A DNA stretch of 64,000 nt, from positions 22,428,991 through 22,492,990 of the forward strand of contig CM043942.1 of NCBI GenBank assembly GCA_014529385.2, written 5' to 3'. The notes below the pieces were generated by a model. That model worked only from the letters and a program-made list of their open reading frames with translations, was not told where the DNA came from and ran no database searches. The position numbers were made by a program, and so were the translations under genes. Numbering within the stretch: position 1 is the stretch's first letter; every line of letters begins with the position of its first letter. Positions 1 through 10,714 of this stretch are shown in pieces. Origin of the DNA: Adiantum capillus-veneris. Taxonomy: Eukaryota; Streptophyta; Polypodiopsida; Polypodiales; Pteridaceae.

Positions 1-1505
1 CTTGTGGGCTGAAGGCCATAGGGTCCCCTTTATGCTAGAACCTCTGTTTTCTCTATATTGAGACCATGTGGCTTGAAGGCCATAGGGTTACCTCTATGGT
101 AGTAAGAAGCTCTCTATGCTCTATGCTCTATGCTCTATGCTCTATGCTCTAAATTGACATCCTATGGCACCAAGGCCCCAAGGTACCCTCATTGTTTTGA
201 CACCTTAAGGCCCCATGTATAAAGCACTATTTGGTCTCTCTATGCTAGTAAGAACCGATCTATGCTCCATATTGGGAGCCTGTGACCTTCAAGCCATAGA
301 GTCCCCTGTATTCTTGTAATAACTTCTCTATGCTCTACACATCTTATGACCCTAAGGGCACAAGGTGCCCTGTATGTTTTAAAGAAACCATTCATGATAG
401 TTTTTTGGAAACCTATGGACCCAGGTCCATAGGGTGCTCTCTATTCCATTAAAAAACACTATTTTCTCTATATTGAGGAGACCTTGTGGGCTGAAGGCCA
501 TAGGGTCCCCTCTATGCTAGCAAGAATCTCTTTTATCTCTATATTGACACCTTGTGGCCTAAAGGCCATAGGGTTCCCTCTATGGTAGTAAGAAGCTCTC
601 TATGCTCTTTGCTCTATGCTCTATGCCCTAATTTGACATCCTATGGCCCCAAGCACTATTTGGTCTCTCTATGCTAGTAAGAACCGATCTATGCTTCATA
701 TTGGGAGCCTGTGGCCTTCAGGCCATAGAGTCCCCTGTATTCTAGTAAGAACCTCTCTATTCTCTACACATCTTATGACCCTAAGGACACAAGGTGACCT
801 GTATGTTTTAAAGAAACCATTCATGACAGTTTTTTGGCAACCTATGGACCCAGGTCCATAGGGTGCTCTCTATGCCAGTAAAAAACACTATTTTCTCTAT
901 ATTGAGGAGACCTTGTGGGCTGAAGGCCATAGGGTCCCCTCTATGCTAGTAAGAACCTCTGTTATCTCTATATTGACACCCTGTGGCCTGAAGGCCATAG
1001 GGTTCCCTCTATGGTAGTAAGAAGCTCTCTATGCTCTTTGCTCTATGCTCTATGCTCTAAATTGACATCCTATGGCCCCAAGCACTATTTGGTCTCTCTA
1101 TGCTAGTAAGAACCGATCTATGATCCATATTGGGAGCCTGTGGCCTTCGGGCCATAGAGTCCCCTATATTCTAGTAAGAACCTCTCTATGCTCTACACAT
1201 CTTATGACCCTAAGGACACAAGGTGCCTTGTATGTTTTAAAGAAACCATTCTTGACAGTTTTTTGGCAACCAATGGACCCAGGTCCATAGGGTGCTCTCT
1301 ATGCCAGTATAAAACACTATTTTCTCTATATTGAGGAGACCTTGTGGGTTGAAGGCCATAGGGTCCCCTCTATGCTAGTAAGAACCTCTGTTATCTCTAT
1401 ATTGACACCCTCTGGCCTGAAGGCCATAGGATCCCCTCTATGGTAGTAAGAAGCTCTCTATGCTCTTTGCTCTATGATCTACATAGAGATCCTATGGCCC
1501 AAAGG
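1..1505. repeat. Tandem array of a 429-bp palindrome-containing unit
   Basis: The phrase cttgtgggctgaagg recurs at about 1, 483, 912 and 1341. The last two spacings are 429 bp; the first unit is about 53 bp longer. Each unit holds shorter modules of the type CCTATGGCC...GGCCATAGGGT followed by 'tctatgctagtaagaa'. The short reading frames at 643 and 1072 are the same repeat shifted by one unit and are not genes. Similarity fades after about 1,480. Confidence 0.85.
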
Positions 1506-1564
1506 CCACAAGGTGCCCTCATTGTTTCAGATGGAAAGTAGGGCACCTTGTGACCCTAGGGTTT

Positions 1565-1735
1565 ATAGATTTAGGTCCCTAATAAGAGTTTTTCGTTTTA
1601 CAAATTTAGGTCCCTAATAAGTGTCTTCTGTTTTATATTTTTAGGTCTCTAATTAGAGTATTCTGTATTACAGTTTTAGATCTCTAATTAGAGATTTTTC
1701 TGTTTTATAGTTCTACAGTCTACAGTTTTAGAGAT
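1565..1735. repeat. Short minisatellite of about 37-40 bp units
   Basis: Four imperfect copies of 'tttaggtccctaataagag' followed by 'ttctgttttac'-like sequence lie head to tail. The copies diverge progressively towards the right. No coding potential is seen. Confidence 0.65.
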
Positions 1736-2685
1736 GCAATCAATGATTTTTGTTTATTGTTCTAGAGAGAGGTGATTCACAACTTAGCTAAAACGTAATT
1801 AGATTAAGAACATTTAAAACCGAATTAAGTAAAAAGATTAGGGTTTCTACAGGTTACCTCTGAGTAAATCTGTGTTTGATGAAAATCGGTTGCACCAGTA
1901 GCAAGCAGTAACTTAGGTGTGTTGAGGCCGCGACGATGATGGTAATAGATCTGTGTTTGGGAGGTCGTGACAACAGTCCTTCTGTTGAAGGTTGTGGCGA
2001 TGTCTTTGCGTAGATCTGTGTGCGCATCGCAACGATGGCGTAGAACTGTATGCGTAGGGAGAGAGGGAGAGAGAGACAGAGAAAGACAAGCTATGTGCAG
2101 GTTTCTGTGTAGGTTTCGAGCAAGAAACAAGAGAGAGAAAGAGAGCAACAGTGCGGAAAAAATTGTGGTAGAGAGAGAAAGAGAGAGATAAGGTTAGTTA
2201 GGTTAGGTTAGAAATTCAAAATTTGAATTTTGAATGTAGGGGTTGTTCTCACGGGTTTGCAGTCGAGATTACTAGAGTTCTAGGCTTTGTGCGAAAATGA
2301 GACATAGCTCGTCGGCTCCGGAATTGAAAGAGCTTTTCAGGAAGAAAAAGAGTATGGAAAAAAAAAAGTTGGTGCAAGGCTTTGTCGATGTCCATATCTT
2401 TGAAGTACGAGTGGAACGATACCCATGAAGAAAAATTTGACTTCAGAATCAAAATCTGCATAGTAAAAAAATACACTAAAAATAGCTAAATTTTAAAAAA
2501 ATTATCCTGAAAATTGTGCGCTATTTTTTTGTCCGATATCAATAAGTGTATTTGAAAACCCATTATGACAAAGTTTGTCGTAGCGTAATTTTTAAAAAAA
2601 TTATTTTTTATTATTTTTTTAATTTATTCCACTTGCGGATATCCCTTGAATGGCCGAAATTATTATGAAGACACCTCAGCCACCC
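1736..2685. other. Intergenic DNA, no gene supported
   Basis: This stretch has short reading frames on both strands, a purine-rich gagagag tract near 2,055-2,190 and poly-A/T runs near 2,500-2,640. A segment around 2,318-2,345 (gaattgaaagagcttttcag) reappears near 56,363, so part of it is a dispersed repeat. I see no supportable gene. Confidence 0.5.
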
Positions 2686-2689
2686 CTAG

Positions 2690-4410
2690 ACTCACACCAT
2701 AGGACGGCAATGTTGGAGGTCAAGGATCAAAGCGTGCACTCAGTTCCATTTGAAAATCCTATGTCCTAGGATTTTCTTCTTCTATCTTGTGAGATCCTTG
2801 TGGCCCTACGGTGGCAATGTGAAAGCTTGTGGACCTAGGGCCATAGGGTGGCAATGTATAAGCTCAAGAGCCATAAGTTGCCCTATATTCCATTTGGAAA
2901 TCCTATGGCCCTAGGGATTAGGGGCGACAATAGATAAGCTCCAATACATAGCCCTATGTTCCAGTTGGAGATCCTATGGCCCTAGGTCCACGACAATGTA
3001 TAAGCTCAAGAGCCATACGTTGCCCTACTTTGTAGTTGGAGATCATATGGCCCTAGGGTCATGGGGTGGCAATATGTAAGCTCAAGGGCCATAGGCTGCC
3101 ACATGTCCCATATGGAGATCCTACGGCCCTAGGGCCATGGGGTGGCAATGTATAAGCTCAATGGCCATACATTTCCTATGTTCCATTCGGAAATCCTATG
3201 GCCCTAGGGTAATGGGGTGGCAATGTATAAGCTCAAGGGCCATACATTGCCTATGTTCCATTTGGAAATCCTATGGCCCTAGGGTCATGGGGTGCCACAT
3301 GTCCCATATAGAGATCATATGGCCCTAAGGCCATGGGGCTGCATTGATATCTTGGCCACCCTTGAACCCGCACCCTTGAGCTTAGGGGCCTTAGGTTCTC
3401 TTATTGTATGTTGTGAGATCTTGTGGCCCTAGGGCCATAGGGTGGCAATGTATAATCTCAAGGGCCATACATTGCCTATGTTCCATTTGTAGATCCTATG
3501 GCCCTAGGGTCATGGGGTGGCAATGTATAAGCTCAAGGGCGATAGGGTGCCACATGTTCCATATAGAGATCCTATGGCCCTAGGGTCATGGGGCTGCATT
3601 GATATCTTGGCCACCTTTGACATCGTGGCCATAGGTTGTCTTTTTGTATGTTTTGAAGTCTTGTGGTCCTAGGGCCATAGGGTGTCAATGCTCACACCCT
3701 TGGCATTAGGGCCATAGGTTGTCTTTTTATATGTTTTGAAGTCTTGTGGCCCTAGAGCCATAGGGTGTCAAAGCTCACACCCTTGGGCTTAGGGCCATAT
3801 GTTGTCTTTTTGTATGTTTTTAAGTCTTGTGGCCCTAGGGCCATAGGGTGTCAATGTATAAGCTCAAGGGCCATACATTGCCCTATGTTCCATTTGGAAA
3901 TCCTATAGCCCTAGGGTCATGGGGTTGCAATGTATAAGCTCAAGGACCATACATTGTCGTATGTTTCATATGCCGATCCTATGGACCTAGGGTCATGGGG
4001 TTGCAATATATAAGCTCAAGGGCCATACATTTTCGTATGTTTCATTTGGAGATCTTATGGCCCTAGGGTCATGGGGTGCCATAGGATGTATATATACTTG
4101 ACATGAAACTCCCTATGGCCCTAAGGCCATAGCATATATATATATACTTTACATGAAACTCCGTGAGGTGATCTTGAGGACAACCCTATGGCCTTCAGGA
4201 CTTAGGGAGCTAATATAGAGCAAATATGCTTTATGCTGGCAAAGAGAGCTATGGCCCTGGGGCCATATCAAAACAATGAGGATTTTTTGGAAACAATGAG
4301 GGCGCCTTGTGGTCTAGGGGCCATAGGAAGTCAATATAGATTATAGAGCATAGACAATAGAGCATAGAGCACAAAGAGATTCTTAGTAGCATAGAGGGAA
4401 CCCTATGACC
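2690..4410. repeat. Palindromic CCTATGGCC/GGCCATAGG minisatellite block
   Basis: Dozens of degenerate units of roughly 50-90 bp contain 'ctatggccctagggccat' or close variants, commonly followed by 'ggggtggcaatgtataagctcaa'. The core is an inverted repeat able to form a hairpin. The 63-codon frame at 3,137 simply reads the repeat (GWQCISS repeated) and is not a gene. The block stops about 120 bp before the reading frame that starts at 4,536. Confidence 0.85.
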
Positions 4411-4535
4411 TTCAGGCCATAGGATGCTTCTCATGAAACACCCACATACATACTTGTTATGCTTTATTCTACGTAAATCAATATACTCTGCAAGCGGTTT
4501 GTTTAACAATTATTCTTGCAAATCTTCTTGCAGGT

Positions 4536-7500
4536 ATGGCTAATTTCAATCATGGTGATAGAGTGTGCATGTTTGTAGCAACCCAAAAGGTTGCCATTGG
4601 GATTGTATTTGAAATAAATCCAAGTACATATTGTTCTGGCATGCTTATTGGGGAAGGCAATGTATCGGTGTCAGTTGATTTGTGTTTTGAAAAGAAAGCA
4701 CTCATCCCTTTTCCAACAATGGATGCATTGACATGAGTAGGAGATGCTTTTCATAGTATTGTAAAATGGAGTAGTGGGTTGTTGCAACATATAAATGAGA
4801 TGCACTACAAAGGGGCTTCTATGCATGAGGCTGACAAAGCAGAAGGAGCCTTGGATGCACAATGTAATGTAATGAGCTACAGAGAGGTTTGGAAGGATAA
4901 GAGGTTTCAACTTTGGGATGAAAGCAAAACACATGTAGTAGCCGAAGGGGTTGTCATGTATGTGTGTCCGTTTGACTCTGTAAACTTTGGTGAGCTAGGT
5001 GAAGATAACATTGGTATTGGTATCGAAACATCCTATGCAGATGAGGCTACTATTTTTGCAGAAGCTAGTGTATGCAGCATTAATCTAGTTTGTTGGCCTA
5101 TCAAGAGAGTGACAACTATGGATGGAAAAGAATTGTTATGCTATGAGGATCTACATGCTATGCATGCGTTACAAGACACATGCATTGAATCATCTTATTT
5201 AGTAGAGCCTATTTCAAAAAAGCAGAAATATTGCTTTGTAAATAGGAAGCCAAAAATGTCAGTGAAAGCTTCTAAGAGATCCAATCAAGCATCTCTAGCA
5301 TCTGCCCAGCTTGTTTCAACCATAGATTTTTGTTCCAAAAGGTGTTGTCAATATGCCAAGCGAGATAAGGTCATGGCTATGCGCAATGAATTTTGGGGAC
5401 AAAGTTTGCAATATAGAACAAACTATGTGTATGATACAATGTTGACTGCATGTCATGAGAACAAAACAACTACAAAGACATGCTATGTGTTTTCTTTTAA
5501 TGGCAGTGAGGTTTGCAGTAGAGCTTGGTACGAAATTCATGGCATTCCAAAAACTTCATTTTATCGTTATCGTGAACATTTTGAGAATGGGGTTAGACGC
5601 TTAGTGCATGGTAATGATGGTGTCATGAGAAAAGGAAGAGACCATACAAAAACAGGAAGGGCATTGATGCGCTCTTTTGTTGATGAAAACTCGGAGAGAA
5701 TGCCACATAAGAGTAGAACCATGGAAGATGGTACTAGGGAAACTTTGCTTGCAATACCAAACACGTACAAGCAAGTAGACATTTTACATGATGTCAATAA
5801 AACACTTGACAGTATGAGTCTCAAGCCAATGTCTAGCACGGCATTCAATAGGATTTGGAATACAGAGTTTGCTAATGGGACATTGTCAAAAACAAGTGAG
5901 TTCTCCAAATGTGTTGTACGTAGTCTAATAAAGTCTCAACTAGAGTAAACAAAGGATGACAAGATGATTGCATGTTTGAAGGATGAACGTCGAATTCACA
6001 TGTTGAAACAACAAAGTTGTAGGAATGTGTACTACACCTGGCGTAAGTTCTCCCAGTTGCAAAAGGATAAGTATTTATGCATTATACATGATAAAATGGA
6101 TTAAAAAAAGACAGCAATACCTAGGTTTCTTGTGAACTCAAAAGATTATGCGAATACATATCAATTGCAAGTATCATTAACAGGTATGATAACACATGGA
6201 CATGGTCATGGAATGTATGGTCACTTCTCACTTAATGGTCTATGGCCTTCAGATCCCAATGCTACAATTGGTTCCCTTGCATTATGCTTACAGAATCTAG
6301 AAGGAACAGAAAACCATGGACAAGGAGATTTATTCCATGACGGTATGCCACGCAACAATGTAACGTTATTCAATGCATTGAACTCAAGGAGAGCTCTAGA
6401 CCTCCAAAACAAAATGAAGCAAGAGCGTGAGAGGAATGCACCAACAATGACACCACCGTTGGCCATCCAGGGATGTAATGAAGAGATTGTACACATACAA
6501 TCAACTTCCTCTCAATGTGTTCTGGATACCATATCCACTCCTGTATTTCAAAAATTGCCTGAGAATCTTTTGCTACAGCTAGATAATTGTGCAGGAGAGA
6601 ATAAAAATCAATATTTGTTTGCATACTTATCCTTGTTAGTAGCAAAAGGAGTTTTCAAAACCGTGCATTTGGGATTCTTAATGGTGGGTCATACACATGA
6701 GGACATAGATGCAATGTTTAGTAGGTTCTCAGAAAGATTGCGAACAAGAATGACATTCACTTTTCCACATCTGATGGAACATTTTCAGAAATGTGAAAGC
6801 TCAGCTCCAACACCATTTTTTATGACACAAGTTCCCGAGTTTAAATCCTTTGTGCAAGGGTAAATGTGTGACGGACAAGATGCTCTAGTTGGACACTCTA
6901 AGCCACTTCAATTTCGTTTCTATATGCAAGGTGAAGTCCCAGTAATGTAGTACAAAATTCATCCCAAATCGCCCGATTGGATGCCAAAGGAGTCGGGAAT
7001 TGAGTTGTGGAAAAAAGATGACCAAGGAAAACCAAAATTACCAATAGGCTGTCCACATGTGGTACCTATAGCAAACTATGTGAGAGATAGTCCGCTTGTT
7101 ATTCAAGGGATTAAGTCATATCTTGAATTTTAGAAAAGATGTTCTCTATTAAAGGGAAAGGACTATGACTCCACAAAATACATGGAGCCTGTTATCACTT
7201 ATTGGCAAAACATAATCAATGAGCTTGAACAACCAACCAATAAACACATTGGTGATATACAACATTTTGGCCAAAGACTATAGGGAGTCATCGAATGCAA
7301 GAGATAGAGGAGGACAGAGATGAGTTTCAAGGATATGAAGAATTGAATGATCACTATGTTGGTCCTCAAAGTGCAAGGCCACAAGAGGCCTTTAGGCCTC
7401 AAATTGATGTAAGAAAAGGGGATCTTGTTCTTGTGAGACCCGCAGATCCTGAATATCCGACATGGCTAGGAGTGGTCGAGTCAAACGTTGATGTAGACAA

Positions 7501-7765
7501 ATCATCTCCTAACTACAAGAAAGTTTTGATTCAGTATTGGGCACCAAAACATCGAAAACGAAATCCCACAATCCAAGAACAGTATGAGGATTGTTGGAAA
7601 AAGAGTTGGTGCTGCAATCTTGCTGACCCAAAGCACTGGGAGTGTGTTGATACAATTGTATGGTCATTGAATCCAAGGGGTGGAATTAGAATTGCGGAAA
7701 CAATCAAGATCCCATCAAATGTCATGGAGAAGGCACAGGATAGCTTAATAGGAGAAATTGAATAG
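4536..7765 (+). pseudogene. Decayed DUF7869-like (transposase-like) protein gene
   Basis: One intronless frame runs from ATG 4536 to about 7,280, interrupted only by in-frame stops at 4734 (TGA), 5946, 6102 and 6861 (TAA), 6948, 7131 and 7281 (TAG). A frameshift near 7,285 then leads into an open 156-codon tail ending at 7,765. The conserved core is at 6,570-6,780: LDNCAGENKN followed about 30 residues later by VGHTHEDIDAMF. To my knowledge this pairing marks the DUF7869 family, common in mosses and other plants and also in some animals. The acidic and histidine residues suggest an RNase H-like catalytic core, which is inference. Mid-region residues such as YRYREHFENGVRR resemble a DNA-binding segment, also inference. 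The total would be about 1,075 codons. With seven stops it cannot make a full-length protein. No terminal inverted repeats were found around it. Confidence 0.7.
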
Positions 7766-7812
7766 CATTTCATATCTTGCTCATTGTTTTATTTCCCCAG
7801 CTTATGTATGAT

Positions 7813-8080
7813 CTTATGAAGTATTTTTAAACACCCACATAAAAATAAAAATTCTAAAAGGTGTTTCTCAGCACCACCATTTTCTTGGGAATCTATCTCT
7901 TTTATGAAGTGTTTTGAAACACCTACATAAAAATAAAATTTTTAAAAGGTGTTTCTCAACACCACCATTTTCTTGAGAATCTATCTCTTTTATGAAGTGT
8001 TTTGAAACACCCACATAAAAATAAAAATTTTAAAAGGTGTTTCTCAACACCACCATTTTCTTGAGAGTCTATCTCTTTGT
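7813..8080. repeat. Three tandem 88-bp units with internal hairpin
   Basis: The phrase 'cacc(c/t)acataaaaataaaa' occurs at about 7,832, 7,920 and 8,008, a constant 88-bp spacing. Each unit contains 'ggtgtttctcaacacc', a 6-bp stem with a 4-nt loop. The array lies directly after the end of the decayed DUF7869-like gene. Confidence 0.85.
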
Positions 8081-8517
8081 CACATTCTCAAATTAAATGA
8101 AATTTTTCCAAATTTAATGGGAAATAGGAATCCATAGGCGTTGAAATTAGTCCCAAAGTTGTGGGATTTTCCCATTTCATCTAAAATGGTGTTCAAAGAA
8201 TTGTATTGTAAAATGTCTCTCTTGATGGGAGAAACCATAATACAAAGCCTTTTGGAGAGGGGGACCGGCTCCATGAAAATCCGGTCCTCAACTGTTGTTA
8301 ATTGCTTAATTTATCTCTCTCTTGAAGTATTGTTCATGCTATCTAGCTAGGTGTTATACTTTTTGTTGCTCTCTCCACCCAAGCACTCTTGTCATCTCAT
8401 TAAGAATCTATTCTAATGAAATGCTCACTATGTTCATGCTATTTTCTGCTACACACAAGTTACTAGGCCAACAAATGTTACATGCTTGTTTATAAAGAAG
8501 CCAATCAGCCACTGCCT
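8081..8517. other. Flank of CACTA insertion, no gene supported
   Basis: AT-rich sequence with short frames on both strands only. It ends with CCT at 8515-8517, the left copy of the target duplication of the CACTA element. Confidence 0.5.
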
Positions 8518-8785
8518 CACTACAAGAGGTTGTGTGCTCTTGTGACGCTGTTAGCAACGGAAATACACTGGGTTTTTATAACCCCCGGCGTCGCTAAAAC
8601 CGTCGCTAACAGCGTCGCTACGAGAGCGTCGCTATAGGCGTCGCTATATAGCGACGCTCATAGCGACGCCTATAGCGACGCTTATAGCGACGCTCTCACA
8701 GAAGAGTATAGCGACGCATATAGCGACGCTACAGAGCCATAAATAGCGACGCTTATAGCGACGCCTGAGAGAATATTTTTTTGGT
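8518..8785. repeat. CACTA terminal and subterminal repeats, tnpA-side end
   Basis: After the CACTACAAGAGG terminus, about 15 copies of TAGCGACGC or its complement GCGTCGCTA are packed in both orientations between about 8,578 and 8,770. In En/Spm such subterminal motifs bind the TNPA-type accessory protein. That role here is inferred by family analogy. Confidence 0.85.
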
Positions 8786-9129
8786 GGCAGGGCATTGAAT
8801 GCCCTGCCACCCATCAACCATATTGTACTTGATTCAGTTTTTAAAAAAAGTGCAAAAGTAGATAATAGACCCAAAATAGTCACCCACAAGACGCATTGTT
8901 TGCAAAATTGACAATTGTACACATCATAGGCAAACTGAATTGATTGGCAAATGTAATAATGACAATTGTACAACATCATAGGCATAAAGAATTGATTGGC
9001 AAAAGGAATTGCGGTGACAAATGTAATAATATACATGGTTCAAAAAGACGTATAAAATCCGTCTCATGATACATAAGCTACGAGAAACCCTAAACTAATG
9101 CTATCTAGCTACGGCTAAACTGACGTCGT

Positions 9130-10442
9130 CTAATCAGACGTCTCATCGCGTCCAAGCGGCGTATCTGTCGGATTCTACAAAAAAGACAATAAGACAGTTT
9201 TCAGTAAATATAAACATATAACGACATTTATAAAACAATACAAAAAATAAAAAAGAGTAAACCCTAATACTAACCATGCCGCCGCGAGAACTGAGAATGT
9301 CCATCAGGGCGTTTAAGCCCTTCCTGCCTGCGTACTCGCGCTCGTACGGTGTGGGATCACGTCCTGTCATCGACCACTGTCAAAACATACAAAGATTTCA
9401 TTATGTTAGAACTAAAAAACTCATAAACCCTAAACTATCGAACATGCATAAAGAGCAATGTGAAAAGACTTACAAAATCGGCCTCAAATGATGCCCATCC
9501 ACCGCTCCCCAAGTGGTGCGAGCTCCCTGCCTCTACTCGCGCTCTGGCTGCATCCTTTTGTTGCTTCCACTTGTCGGGATTCTCGCGCGCTGCTTTCTTC
9601 GCATTCTTCCAATCTTCTTTGGCCAGCCAATCTGGCCTATTCCACCCATTCTTGATTGCTTTTTGCACTTCGGAACGCTTGTGTTTGCAGTATTCGCGCA
9701 TTCGAATCTTCATCAGGTCTTCATTGAAGCGCTGATCCCGTGTTGGAATGGGAAACTCATCATGAAGTATGCTGATGACTCTGTTTTTTAAATCACTTGG
9801 TACTTCACTCCATTTGTTTAGTATATAGTGTCTAAACAGCTGAGAGCAAAGACCACGCATGCGCGAGATCACCTTCTTGCCGTCATCATCCATGATGATG
9901 CCGCCGCTGATGTCGACGGAGTAAGGCAAGCCCTCTGGCCGGTGACGCGTGAACCTGGGTGTCCCGGCAGGGGTCTCTAGCGGCGTGTCGATGGGGGTAC
10001 GGACGTCAGGTGTCTCCACCGGCGTCTGGGCGCCGAAGCGAGGAGTGTCGAGTGGGGTGGCTCCCGGCGGAGTAGGTAGAGGTGTGTAGCTTCTAGGAAC
10101 AGTCAGCCGTGCAAAACCTGGCGTAGATGGCGATGCTGTGGCTGGTGTGGGGGCAGGCAAAGAAGGGGAGGGTAAAGAGCCTCGTCGAACACGAGGCGGT
10201 GTGGAGGCATCGGTGGCGGAATCCCCACAACAACCGCCACCGCCACCACTAGAGCGCCGGTGTCTAGACGAGTGTGACGCTCGTCTCGTCGACGCCGAAG
10301 CTTCAGAGCGCGCCGAATGCTCCGAAAGAGAGGGAGATGCGGATGGTGTAGGAACGCACGATGATGCGCCAGAGCGATGACGCTCCACGTACCACTGTCT
10401 CTGCTGCGGTGACAAAGAAGAAAGAAACTCCTCATCATCCAT
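9130..10442 (-). CDS. TNPA-like CACTA accessory protein (Ptta/En/Spm, Transposase_24-like)
   Basis: Three exons fit GT-AG rules in phase 0: 10442-9474, 9376-9275 and 9174-9130, giving 371 residues with no internal stop. The start ATG at 10442 opens with MDDEEFLSSLSPQQ; the base run before it (aatgcag) looks like an acceptor, so a 5' non-coding exon is likely. Residues about 30-90 are Ser/Arg/Gly-rich. Residues 96-162 are a Thr-Pro array (LDTP, VETP, IDTP, LETP). Residues about 185-323 are a basic helical region (NRVISILHDEFP, DWLAKEDWKNAKKAAREN) of the kind called plant transposase Ptta/En/Spm. By family analogy it binds the subterminal GCGTCGCTA repeats and assists TNP2. It lies 273 bp downstream of tnp2 on the same strand. 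In the other CACTA copy only exon 3 and most of exon 2 survive. Confidence 0.85.
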
Positions 10443-10714
10443 ACCTGCATTAAACACACGAATATTTAAACTTAATATTGAATGAATAGAGTAGACAATG
10501 ACGCAAAGACCATTAAATACAATGACGTAATGACGCATATAAATACAATGACGCAATGAATCGAGTGATAAAAGAGGCAAGTCGAAAACTCAGACTTTTC
10601 AATCAAAAGATGTGAGCGCGAGTAGAAAAGAGCGTTATACACCATGGAAGCTACTTAGAGAGCCAGAGCTTTTACAGCACGGAGCAAAATTGTTCAAATA
10701 CAATATTTGTGGCT

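Noticed and set aside
4536-7283. Stop-codon reassignment to explain one long frame with seven stops
   Set aside because: All three stop codons occur, and the CACTA and H3-like frames nearby use stops normally. Pseudogene decay is simpler.
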